A stretch of 10,798 nt of DNA, from assembly GCA_017620875.1 (NCBI GenBank), contig JAGAUH010000235.1, positions 1 to 10,798 of the forward strand, in the 5' to 3' direction. How positions within the stretch are numbered: position 1 is the first letter of the stretch; each line of letters opens with the position of its first letter. Source of the DNA: Clostridia bacterium. Lineage in GTDB: Bacteria; Bacillota; Clostridia; Christensenellales; Borkfalkiaceae. Position numbers and translations under genes: made by a program. Under the pieces are notes generated by a model, which worked only from the letters and a program-made list of their open reading frames with translations, had not been told where the DNA came from and made no database searches. Below are positions 1 to 6,496 of this stretch, piece after piece.

Positions 1-3000
1 GTTCTAAACATAATACCAAACTTACCATAATTTTCTGGACCAACGATACCAGTCGTCTTAAAGTCTGCTTCTAGGTATAATCTAGATGAGTTTTCGTTAA
101 TAAAGAATAAGTGGTTGTCTGCTCCGTCGTTTTTGCTTAGAGTAACTTTTCTGTTAGCGTAGTGTACGTTGTCAGAAGCGTAGTCCATACTAACGTCCCA
201 AGTTACACCAGATTGAACTTGTTTGTTACCTTCGATACTACCAAAAGTAGAACCGTTTACTTGTTCAACAACGTTTTTCTTTAATTCTTCCACCTTAGCG
301 TTAACTTGAGTTCTGTCTGTAATATAAGAATAATCTTTTACTTCCATACCAGAGTTAAAGCATAGGAATCCGTAAACTGCTTCTACGTCGTCTTGCATAC
401 CACGTTGTTCTGCACTAGAGAAGAATAATTGATCTTCTAAGAAGAAGTAGAAATAGTTATCTATTCTTGCCATAGCAAGTTTTACGTAGTTACCCGTTCC
501 TTTATATACGATACCAGGCGCGTTTTTAAAAACTTCCGTAGTACCCCAGTCCCAGTCACCACCACCAATCTTACTTTGAGTATAACCAACAGCCATATTC
601 GTATAGTTGTTAGCCGCGTCGATATAGAAGAAGGTACATGCTTGGTCGTTTTTAGCAATAAGTCCTAGTTTTGGCCACTTATCACCCATATAAGATGCAG
701 GCGCGTAAACGTTAATCTTTCCTTCGAAGTAGATAACGTCTCCACTAACGCCCTTAAAGTAAGATAATTGGTCTCTTGGTCCCATTGTCTTAATTGACTT
801 AGTAGTTTTAGTATCGTTTGTTAAATCGTAACCGAAAGTAGTGTTAAATTGAACGCCGTTTGCAACTGCAGAACCAATTGTTTCACCTTCGTAAATCTTT
901 TTAATTGCAGGAACTTCTGCATTTTTATAAGAATAAGGTGTAGCAAGTTTTTCGTCGCTTACAGGAGTTATTGTAGTGTTGTTTTTATTAGCAAGTACCA
1001 TAATTTCGCTAACTTTAAAGGTTTGAGTTGAACCACTAGCATTTACGTTACCTGCAATTTCAATTTCTATTTTCTTTACAGGAAGTTCTGCAAATTCTAA
1101 TATAGCAGATCCACCTGGGTAAACAACGCCCATCATATCGTAGTTGTATTTGCTATAATCAAATTGCCAATCGTCTACGACAACTTGTTTATCTCCGCTT
1201 GTAGATAAATAAGTGATAGTCGTTTTAGTAATAGCGCCATCTAATAAACGACGAGCATACTCTCTTGTAAAGTGTAGCATTATTGCTCTTACGTTTTTAT
1301 ATTCGTTACCAAAGTCTATTGTAATGCTTGGCGCAACACCCGAACTACTTGTAGAACCGTTAAAGTAAACGTCTTGAGTAATAGTACCTATATCAGATGG
1401 ATCGTGATACATAATTAATCCGTCGGTTAAATAACTTAGCGCTGGAGAGTCGCCACGTACTCTGGTTGCGCTTACGTTACTTGCATTTGCAACGTTTTCG
1501 TATCCGCTAACTTCTACAGGTAATGCTTGATATCCGTAAGTAGGTCCGTTACAATATAAAATTTCTTTTCCGTTGTAGTTTACAAATTGAATTTTATCTA
1601 TTGCAAGGGCTCTACCGTTTTGAATAGTCATTCTGTCTTTAAAAGTGTGGTAAGCAATATAAACTTCGTTACCAACTTCGATAAAGCTGTGGTGACCAAC
1701 GCTAGTTACAACGCCGTCCCAATCGTAAGTAGACTTAATAACCGTACCACCACTATATGGATCTAGTTTTGTAAATCCAGAAAGTGGGCTAGAAGAAGTT
1801 GCAAGTCTTACTTGGTAGTTTACGTCTGTATAAGGGTAAATAGAGAAAGTCATCATATAAGTTCCGTTTCTCTTAATCATAAACGGACCTTCGTTAACCC
1901 ATGCGCCAGAACCTCTACCTTCGTGATCTACAAGAGCACCACCTACGGTCATACGGTGAGTTTGACAAATTACGTTTGTAGTTGAGTAGTCTGGAGTTAA
2001 CCAGTCTTTCATTCTTACGCCGTAAATACATTGATTAGAAGAACCTGCTTTACTAGCGCCCCAACCGGAATAGTATAGATACTTAGTTCCGTTGTCGTCT
2101 ACAAATGGAGATGCGTCGATAACGTTAGTACATCTTATATCGCTTGCAATTGCAGTGTTTGCAGTTGAGAAGTCGAATACGGGAGCGTTAACGGATAAAG
2201 ATTTGTTATCGCTATTTTTAATTCCGTTTGGGTGATAGAAAGGACCATTTGGCTCTTTTGCGTATAATACTGATAAGTGTTGAGTTGTTGCTCTATCCGT
2301 ACCAGAAACGAAGTCTTGGCTAGCATCGTATTTTTCTGCGTTGAAGAACATAAAGTAGTGGAATTGTTCGCCACCAATATTCATACCTGCTTCGTCGTAA
2401 ATAATTTCTGGAGCCCAATAGTTTGTATAAGCCCAGTTATTATTAAAGTCTGGTAAGTATACAGGTCCCATATCTTCCCAGTTTACCATATCTTTACTTC
2501 TCCATGCTTGGAAGCCTACACATCCAATTTGGTCAGAAGTACCATAAGCGTAGAAGTATCCGTATTCGGTACTGTTTTTATCGCTAATGTAAATAACGGT
2601 AGGGTCTGCTACTTCGAACTTTAATTCGTTATAGTAGAATAAGTTTCTGTTGTAATCAGAATCTACTTCTCTGTAGTCTTCGTAGTTAAAACCTGTAGTA
2701 GTAGTTTGAGAACCGCCACCCATTCCGTCGTCAGAAGAAGATGAAGTAACTACGCTAGAACTGCTAGGCTTTGCGCTAGAAGAACTAGATTTTTCGCTAG
2801 AACTGCTTGGCTTTGCGCTAGAAGAACTAGATTTTTCGCTAGAACTACTTGGCTTTGCGCTAGAAGAACTAGGTTTTTCGCTAGAACTACTTGGCTTTTC
2901 GCTAGAACTACTTGGCGCTTGGCTAGGAGCACTAGGAGTTTGAGAAGAAGTAGAAGTACTTGGAGGATTACCAGCCCCCGCCTTTTTACAAGAAGCGAAA

Positions 3001-3050
3001 ATTGGTAAAACCATCATTAATACTAAAATTAATGATAAAATTCTTTTCAT
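1..3050 (-). CDS. Secreted GH43 glycoside hydrolase lipoprotein, 3' end outside window
   Basis: An open frame of 1016 codons runs off the left edge without a stop. The ATG follows AAAGGAG at 3057-3063 with a 6-nt spacer. Residues 1-21 are a lipoprotein signal (FASC, lipid anchor at C21), so the enzyme should be tethered outside the membrane. Residues 22-120 are a Ser/Pro-rich spacer. Residues about 145-490 show a GH43 five-bladed propeller: base Asp149 (ADPTV), NYWAPE at 210-215, the pKa-modulating Asp312 (DASPF), acid Glu387 (NEGPF), GHHSF at 452-456 and YHT at 467-469. The family cleaves arabinose- or xylose-containing plant polysaccharides; the exact substrate cannot be read here. About 570-690 resembles an F5/8-type (discoidin) carbohydrate-binding domain. 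About 720-910 and again from about 930 are two related concanavalin/LamG-like beta-sandwiches. Codon choice is biased (Phe mostly TTC, many TAC and AAC), suggesting high expression. Family call is strong; accessory domain names are inference. Confidence 0.93.
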   Translation of the reverse strand, partial: MKRILSLILVLMMVLPIFASCKKAGAGNPPSTSTSSQTPSAPSQAPSSSSEKPSSSSEKPSSSSAKPSSSSEKSSSSSAKPSSSSEKSSSSSAKPSSSSVVTSSSSDDGMGGGSQTTTTGFNYEDYREVDSDYNRNLFYYNELKFEVADPTVIYISDKNSTEYGYFYAYGTSDQIGCVGFQAWRSKDMVNWEDMGPVYLPDFNNNWAYTNYWAPEIIYDEAGMNIGGEQFHYFMFFNAEKYDASQDFVSGTDRATTQHLSVLYAKEPNGPFYHPNGIKNSDNKSLSVNAPVFDFSTANTAIASDIRCTNVIDASPFVDDNGTKYLYYSGWGASKAGSSNQCIYGVRMKDWLTPDYSTTNVICQTHRMTVGGALVDHEGRGSGAWVNEGPFMIKRNGTYMMTFSIYPYTDVNYQVRLATSSSPLSGFTKLDPYSGGTVIKSTYDWDGVVTSVGHHSFIEVGNEVYIAYHTFKDRMTIQNGRALAIDKIQFVNYNGKEILYCNGPTYGYQALPVEVSGYENVANASNVSATRVRGDSPALSYLTDGLIMYHDPSDIGTITQDVYFNGSTSSSGVAPSITIDFGNEYKNVRAIMLHFTREYARRLLDGAITKTTITYLSTSGDKQVVVDDWQFDYSKYNYDMMGVVYPGGSAILEFAELPVKKIEIEIAGNVNASGSTQTFKVSEIMVLANKNNTTITPVSDEKLATPYSYKNAEVPAIKKIYEGETIGSAVANGVQFNTTFGYDLTNDTKTTKSIKTMGPRDQLSYFKGVSGDVIYFEGKINVYAPASYMGDKWPKLGLIAKNDQACTFFYIDAANNYTNMAVGYTQSKIGGGDWDWGTTEVFKNAPGIVYKGTGNYVKLAMARIDNYFYFFLEDQLFFSSAEQRGMQDDVEAVYGFLCFNSGMEVKDYSYITDRTQVNAKVEELKKNVVEQVNGSTFGSIEGNKQVQSGVTWDVSMDYASDNVHYANRKVTLSKNDGADNHLFFINENSSRLYLEADFKTTGIVGPENYGKFGIMFR
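2754..2900 (-). repeat. Tandem repeat encoding the Ser-rich spacer of the GH43 lipoprotein
   Basis: Seven heptapeptide units of the form (E/A)-K-(P/S)-SSSS cover residues 51-99. In the DNA the later units alternate with a period of 42 bases (two heptads), and successive copies differ at only a few positions. The segment joins the lipid anchor to the catalytic domain and probably acts as a flexible stalk through the cell wall. Long near-identical copies of this kind can change number by slippage, and because 21 and 42 are multiples of three the frame would be kept. Confidence 0.9.
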
Positions 3051-3080
3051 ATTTTTCTCCTTTAAAATTTTTTTTAATTT

Positions 3081-3125
3081 ATTTAGTTTACTGCAACTAG
3101 TGCAGAATATCCCTATTTAGTTTAC
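3081..3125. promoter_or_regulatory. Possible regulator site: direct repeat and small palindrome in GH43 leader
   Basis: ATTTAGTTTAC occurs at 3081-3091 and again at 3115-3125, the second copy covering the -10 box of the GH43 promoter. Between them CTGCA and TGCAG form a 5-bp inverted repeat around 5 bases (3091-3105). Sugar-responsive control of such enzymes is common, but these elements match no operator that I recognise, so the call is tentative. Confidence 0.2.
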
Positions 3126-3148
3126 CACAAGTAACGAGTAAAGTGCAA
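3119..3148 (-). promoter_or_regulatory. Promoter of the GH43 gene
   Basis: Read on the minus strand, TTGCAC (3143-3148) is followed after 18 bases by TAAACT (3119-3124), with TGG directly before the -10 as an extended -10 element. Transcription would start near 3112, giving a 5' leader of about 60 bases. No experiment supports it; the call rests on match and position. Confidence 0.5.
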
Positions 3149-3404
3149 GGCTTTTTAATAAAATAATTTATTTTTACATCATTATTTTATAGAAAAATTA
3201 CTTTTTTATATATTTTTAATATATATGCTCTCCCCTTACGCTTTATACTATTTGTCTTTAAATAGGTTTTATCACAAATATCGGATAGGTTTTTTAAATA
3301 AATGCTTATCCCAACCCAAAAATCACACCTTACATAGTTATAGAGTGCATTTTTTAGTTTTTTATTTATAAATTAAAAATTTTACACGAAACTAGGCAAA
3401 AAGA
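3149..3404. other. AT-rich spacer, no gene seen
   Basis: I see no open frame with a ribosome binding site and no convincing promoter in either direction. There are small AT hairpins, such as CTATTT/AAATAG near 3250-3266, that are expected by chance in sequence this rich in A and T. Confidence 0.6.
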
Positions 3405-3410
3405 TATAAA

Positions 3411-3438
3411 AAAACTGCAACCAAAAAGTTGCAGTTTT
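3411..3438 (-). terminator. Rho-independent terminator of the propeller lipoprotein gene (bidirectional)
   Basis: A perfect 11-bp stem (3411-3421 with 3428-3438) closes a 6-nt loop. On the minus strand it is followed by a run of T, and on the plus strand by TTTTGTTTTTT, so it can work both ways. It lies 38 bases past the stop of the 549-aa lipoprotein and separates it from the GH43 gene, which then needs its own promoter. Confidence 0.9.
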
Positions 3439-3476
3439 GTTTTTTAATTAATCTTTATCAAAAGTAAAACTTATTT

Positions 3477-5126
3477 TTAGTTAGAACTAGAAGAACTAGC
3501 GTAGTTAGAAGACATATAACTATTTACAGAATTTTTATCTAATTGTGTAATAGTACCAATTCTTGCATCTATTAACGCGTTTATCGCATCTTCTTTTTTG
3601 TCCGTTACGTTTTTAAAATATTCTTCTACCATTTCGTCTAACTTGTCTTGGTAGTCGCTAGCAGTAACGTCTGGTAGTTCGCTTGCCTTTTCTCTAGCAA
3701 TTTTAGCCTCTAAATCTGCCTCGAAAGCGTAGATATAACTATTATAAGGTTCGCCGTTTAAGTTTAATAGAACGTAATCTACTCCGCTAACGGTAACGAT
3801 TTCTATATTGTACCAACTAGTGTTTGTAGCAACAGGCGTAATTTTAGAAACGGTTGCATTGCTATCGCCAAGTTTTATTCTGTAAACAAGGTTACCAGAA
3901 TCGGTAAAATAAGCGTATCCATTATATATTGTTTTAAAGGTTGGAGAAGTTAAAGTAGAAAGTTTGCTTGCGTAAACTAAAACTTCTGATTCGCCTTGAT
4001 AGTTATAAACTACCAAACCAACTGAATTTTCGTAATAGATAATTTCCGTTTTGCTAGCAAAAGTGCTTGTTTTTGCAATTGCAGTTTTAACGGTTGCGCC
4101 TAAAACGTCTTGTAAATCTTCTTTTAAAGCGTAGTTTGCTTGGTTATCTGCTTTAAAAGTGTCGGACTCGGTATCTAAAACCTTAACGCTTGCTTGAGTA
4201 ACGTCTATAAAGTGATAGAATAATCCGTCTTCCGAACTGTTTACGTTATAGTCGGTAAAGTATAAGCATCCGTTTACGTAGTTAATTGCTTTAAATAAGT
4301 AACCTTTAGTACCAAAATCTCCGTCTTCTATAGCACCGCTAAATAATACGCCTTGTTTTTCTTCGCCTAGTTTGTAAGCGTATAAAGCACCGTATTCTTT
4401 ATCTTGTTCTTCTTCGTCTTTAATTTTGTCGGTAAAGAAGATATATCCTGCATTTTCCGCAACGGTAATTTCGGTTGGGATTGCATAAGAATCGGCTTCT
4501 TCTTTAACGAAAATTTCTGCTCCGCTATTTGCGTCGTACACCTTTAAAGTATAAGTAGAAGCAGAAGAAGATCCGCTACTGCTACTATCGGTAGAAGATG
4601 CGGTTACGGTAATTAAGTAAATATTCTCCCCAACGGTAACGAATTTATATTCTTGACTTAAACTATCGCAAGTAACGAGTTTTTTAGTGTCGGTTCCGTC
4701 TAACTTAGTTTTATAAAAAACTAATTGACTATTTAAAACTTCGCCTTTTTTGTTTGTATCTGAGTTAGGTGAAGCGTAATATACGTAGTCGTTAAAAATA
4801 GTAACGCCGGCATCGTAATAAGAACTTGCAAATAGTTTAGGAACTACAACTTCTGCGCTAGTAGCACTTTTTGGGTTTGCTAGTTCAGATTTTTTCATTC
4901 TTACTAAAGAACCTTTTACAGGGTTACCAAAATCGTTGTTGTCCGTTGCAGTTGCAATACCGTTAATAAAATAAACGTAATCTCCAACTTCTACAGAAAA
5001 TCCGCCGTTAGAAGAAACGGCTCCTCCCTCATAGCCTACTTTCCAATCTTTGTCCGTACAACCAACTGTACTAAACGCTAAAAGTAGACAAAGTATTAAA
5101 CATAACGTGGTGATAAACTTTTTCAA
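3477..5126 (-). CDS. Lipoprotein with beta-propeller-like (DUF5050-type) repeats
   Basis: This 549-aa protein begins at a TTG codon (5124-5126). AAGGAG lies 8 bases upstream (5135-5140), and MKKFITTL then opens a standard lipoprotein signal ending in STVGC, with the anchor at C23. About seven short strands of the type (D/G)YxYF(T/x)D recur, for example at residues 49-56, 113-120, 226-233, 286-293, 361-368 and 403-410. This pattern is typical of DUF5050-like or YWTD-like propeller blades in Bacillota surface proteins. Residues 177-191 are a Ser-rich loop, 468-535 are charged and probably helical, and the end is Ser-rich (SSSSSN). No catalytic motif is visible; a binding or sensing role at the cell surface is a guess. 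It has its own promoter and terminator and is not in an operon with the GH43 gene. The gene is certain, the fold is likely, the function is unknown. Confidence 0.9.
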   Translation of the reverse strand: MKKFITTLCLILCLLLAFSTVGCTDKDWKVGYEGGAVSSNGGFSVEVGDYVYFINGIATATDNNDFGNPVKGSLVRMKKSELANPKSATSAEVVVPKLFASSYYDAGVTIFNDYVYYASPNSDTNKKGEVLNSQLVFYKTKLDGTDTKKLVTCDSLSQEYKFVTVGENIYLITVTASSTDSSSSGSSSASTYTLKVYDANSGAEIFVKEEADSYAIPTEITVAENAGYIFFTDKIKDEEEQDKEYGALYAYKLGEEKQGVLFSGAIEDGDFGTKGYLFKAINYVNGCLYFTDYNVNSSEDGLFYHFIDVTQASVKVLDTESDTFKADNQANYALKEDLQDVLGATVKTAIAKTSTFASKTEIIYYENSVGLVVYNYQGESEVLVYASKLSTLTSPTFKTIYNGYAYFTDSGNLVYRIKLGDSNATVSKITPVATNTSWYNIEIVTVSGVDYVLLNLNGEPYNSYIYAFEADLEAKIAREKASELPDVTASDYQDKLDEMVEEYFKNVTDKKEDAINALIDARIGTITQLDKNSVNSYMSSNYASSSSSN

Positions 5127-5223
5127 TTTTTTATCTCCTTATAAGTATAAATTTTTCAAAAAAACCATATACTGTAAAAAACAAAGCACTATTTTCCATC
5201 ATACGATAATCATAGACTATACT

Positions 5224-5252
5224 ATTATATACTAAAAAAATCAAATAATCAA
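5224..5252 (-). promoter_or_regulatory. Promoter of the propeller lipoprotein gene
   Basis: On the minus strand TTGATT (5247-5252), a 17-base spacer and a perfect TATAAT (5224-5229) predict a start near 5217, about 90 bases before the TTG codon. Confidence 0.75.
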
Positions 5253-5259
5253 CTTTTTT

Positions 5260-5288
5260 TTGCACAATTTTTTTATAAAAGTTATTAA
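5260..5288 (+). promoter_or_regulatory. Likely promoter of the 59-aa gene
   Basis: TTGCAC (5260-5265), 17 bases, then TATTAA (5283-5288) predicts a start near 5295 and a leader of about 35 bases. The -35 box is only 7 bases from the -35 box of the divergent lipoprotein promoter. A second TATAAT at 5309-5314 lacks a -35 and lies against the ribosome binding site, so it is less likely. Confidence 0.45.
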
Positions 5289-5329
5289 GCGTAGTCGTAA
5301 GAAAATATTATAATAATAAGGAAGTAAAA

Positions 5330-5509
5330 ATGGACCTTTTAAAACTATTTAGCGCACTATCCACCCTTTTTGACAAACCGCCCCAAGTTCCACCCAAGCA
5401 AAAAGTGGAAGAACCTAAAAAAACAAACGCGGATAAAGTATCGCATTTTCTATCCGCTCACGATAGGCTTAGTCAAAAAATAAAAGAAAACAACAAAAAT
5501 AAACCTTAA
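5330..5509 (+). CDS. Small protein of unknown function, 59 aa
   Basis: ATG at 5330 follows AAGGAAG (5318-5324) with a 5-base spacer, and the frame ends at TAA 5507-5509. The product begins with an amphipathic stretch (MDLLKLFSALSTLF), continues with a proline-rich hinge (PPQVPPKQ, residues 17-24) and ends in a charged, probably helical tail (SHFLSAHDRLSQKIKENNK, residues 38-56). No signal peptide, membrane segment or cysteine is present, so it should be cytosolic, perhaps membrane-associated through its N-terminus. I do not recognise the family. Support for a real gene is the ribosome binding site, the upstream promoter, the downstream hairpin and protein-like composition. Confidence 0.65.
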   Translation: MDLLKLFSALSTLFDKPPQVPPKQKVEEPKKTNADKVSHFLSAHDRLSQKIKENNKNKP

Positions 5510-5587
5510 CCGTTTAATAAGGTTGCCAAACGAAACTCACAAACGTTTTAACGCTTGCTTTTTAACAAAGGCAAAATATCAACCTAT

Positions 5588-5674
5588 AAAAACAAAAGGT
5601 GTGAAAAAATCACACCTTTTGCTCAGAATTAGGAAACTTTACGTATAATTTTATTGCCTTACGGCTAAAACTAC
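5588..5674 (-). ncRNA. Candidate small RNA, about 87 nt
   Basis: A strong minus-strand promoter would start transcription near 5674 and a strong terminator would stop it near 5588. No ATG, GTG or TTG with a ribosome binding site and useful frame lies between. The 5' part folds as UUUUA-GCC-[GUAA]-GGC-AA-UAAAA, a stem capped by a GNRA tetraloop with a 2-nt bulge (5649-5670). An unpaired middle with UUUCCUAAUU follows, then the terminator stem. It resembles no RNA family that I recognise. It is not a riboswitch leader for a neighbour, because the next minus-strand start is 460 bases away, beyond the terminator. Confidence 0.45.
5594..5620. terminator. Bidirectional hairpin terminator shared by the 59-aa gene and the candidate sRNA
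   Basis: An 11-bp perfect stem (5594-5604 with 5610-5620) encloses a loop of five A. Read on the minus strand, the stem's TTTT runs into GTTTTT, a strong terminator. Read on the plus strand only TTTT follows, so it is a weaker terminator for the 59-aa gene that ends 85 bases upstream. Confidence 0.8.
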
Positions 5675-5680
5675 TATAAA

Positions 5681-5709
5681 AGTATATCACAAATAAAAAA
5701 ACTAGTCAA
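5681..5709 (-). promoter_or_regulatory. Strong orphan promoter driving the candidate sRNA
   Basis: On the minus strand TTGACT (5704-5709), exactly 17 bases, then TATACT (5681-5686), with TGA before the -10 as an extended -10 element. It is one of the best promoter matches in the window, yet no protein gene lies close downstream. Confidence 0.65.
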
Positions 5710-5824
5710 TAGCCAAATTAAATTTTGATTACACTTTCTTTTTATACGATATTAATTTTTTATTTTTGCTTATTTTATATGCATTTTTATGTGTTTTAAA
5801 TTTTATAAGGTGACAATTTGCTTT
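5710..5824. other. AT-rich spacer upstream of the biotin operator, nothing recognised
   Basis: The stretch is very rich in T on the plus strand. An AAGGTG near 5808 is followed by TTG CTT TAA, which stops at once, so it marks no gene. No convincing promoter or hairpin is seen. Confidence 0.5.
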
Positions 5825-5865
5825 AATTTTTGTCAACCAAAACAATAAAATGGTTGACAAAAATT
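5825..5865. promoter_or_regulatory. BirA-type biotin operator
   Basis: AATTTTTGTCAACCA (5825-5839) and its exact reverse complement (5851-5865) form a perfect 15-bp inverted repeat around 11 bases. The core TGTCAAC-N15-GTTGACA matches the half-sites and spacing known for BirA, the biotin ligase that doubles as repressor when loaded with biotinyl-AMP. The right half contains the -35 box of the bioY promoter, so bound BirA would block RNA polymerase. Position in front of a biotin transporter gene supports the call strongly. Confidence 0.88.
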
Positions 5866-5882
5866 ATATTTTAAAGTATATT
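5854..5882 (+). promoter_or_regulatory. bioY promoter
   Basis: A consensus TTGACA (5854-5859), 17 bases, then TATATT (5877-5882). The start would be at about 5889, the A of the bioY ATG. The -35 box is part of the BirA operator. Confidence 0.75.
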
Positions 5883-5888
5883 ACCTTT

Positions 5889-6392
5889 ATGAATAGTTTT
5901 ACCAAAACGATTGCCTACTCTGGTATAAACGTAGCGTTACTAATTATATCGGCGTTTATAATTATTCCCACCACCCCACCAATAACGTTGCAACTATTAA
6001 TGGTTTTAATAATTTGCGGATTATACAATTTTAAAATTTCTTTTTTATCCGTAGCAATATATATATTACTAGGAATAGTGGGACTGCCAATTTTTAGTGG
6101 GTTTAATAGCGGAATAGTTACACCAACAGGCGGATTTATAATAGGCTTTATATTTTTCCCTTTTACAAAACTAATATTTTTAAAATTAAAAAATAACCTT
6201 ACTTTACCGCTTGCGTTTTTAACGGGCTTAACCTTATTATATATAATAGGTTTTATTTGGCTAGGATATTTTTTAAAAGATTATAACTTAGCACTAAAAA
6301 GTTCTTTAATATTTTTACCGCTAGACCTACTTAAATGCTACGTTGCAATAAAAATAGTTTATCTACTAAAAAAACTTAATATCTTTAATTAA
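5889..6392 (+). CDS. bioY: BioY, biotin-binding S component of an ECF transporter
   Basis: BioY is a small membrane protein that binds biotin and works with the shared EcfA, EcfA' and EcfT energy-coupling module, whose genes are not in this window. The 167-aa product is almost wholly hydrophobic, with about six predicted membrane helices. It carries the family motifs IPTTPPITLQ (26-35), YILLGIVGLPIF (58-69), TPTGGFIIGF (78-87) and LPLDLLK (143-149). Length fits the family, though slightly short. An in-frame ATG at 5850 would add 13 residues, but it lies inside the operator, upstream of the predicted transcription start, and has no ribosome binding site. I therefore chose 5889. No clear Shine-Dalgarno precedes 5889 either, which fits a leaderless mRNA. 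Regulation is expected to be repression by BirA at high biotin. It is monocistronic, closed by a terminator. Confidence 0.92.
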   Translation: MNSFTKTIAYSGINVALLIISAFIIIPTTPPITLQLLMVLIICGLYNFKISFLSVAIYILLGIVGLPIFSGFNSGIVTPTGGFIIGFIFFPFTKLIFLKLKNNLTLPLAFLTGLTLLYIIGFIWLGYFLKDYNLALKSSLIFLPLDLLKCYVAIKIVYLLKKLNIFN

Positions 6393-6397
6393 ATTTT

Positions 6398-6424
6398 GCC
6401 GAACTTAAGTTTAGTTCGGCTTTT
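6398..6424 (+). terminator. bioY terminator
   Basis: GCCGAACT (6398-6405) pairs with AGTTCGGC (6413-6420) around a 7-nt loop, followed by TTTT and an AT-rich tail. It begins 6 bases after the bioY stop codon. Confidence 0.8.
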
Positions 6425-6436
6425 ATAATATTAATA

Positions 6437-6465
6437 TTGCAAAAAGTAGTTTATCGTGATAAAAT
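6437..6465 (+). promoter_or_regulatory. Promoter of the STAND NTPase gene
   Basis: TTGCAA (6437-6442), 17 bases, then TAAAAT (6460-6465) with TGA directly before the -10 as an extended -10 element. Start is predicted near 6472, leaving a short leader of about 25 bases that holds the ribosome binding site. It begins just after the bioY terminator, so the gene is independently expressed. Confidence 0.6.
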
Positions 6466-6496
6466 AATAAAAAGCAAACTATTAAAGGGGCAATTT

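Noticed and set aside
2135..2932. Minus-strand open frames of 80 and 60 codons inside the GH43 gene
   Set aside because: They are shifted-frame shadows; the second is only the serine repeat read in another frame.
3318..3331. A 14-base match between 3318-3331 and the arm of the terminator at 5605-5618
   Set aside because: No partner arm exists near 3318, and a match of this length is not surprising in sequence this biased in composition.
5050..5235. Plus-strand open frame of 61 codons over the start of the propeller lipoprotein
   Set aside because: It overlaps the signal peptide and promoter of a well-supported minus-strand gene and has no ribosome binding site or protein-like composition.
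5588..5674. The minus-strand structured RNA as a riboswitch
   Set aside because: No gene follows on that strand before a strong terminator and about 460 bases, and the fold matches no aptamer class that I know.
5850..5888. ATG at 5850 as the bioY start
   Set aside because: It lies within the BirA operator and ahead of the predicted transcription start, lacks a ribosome binding site, and the extra residues are not typical of BioY.
6437..6496. Upstream in-frame TTG start that would add 20 residues to the STAND protein
   Set aside because: It has no ribosome binding site, falls on the predicted -35 box, and the DUF4062 domain begins exactly after the ATG at 6497, which has AAAGGGG in front.
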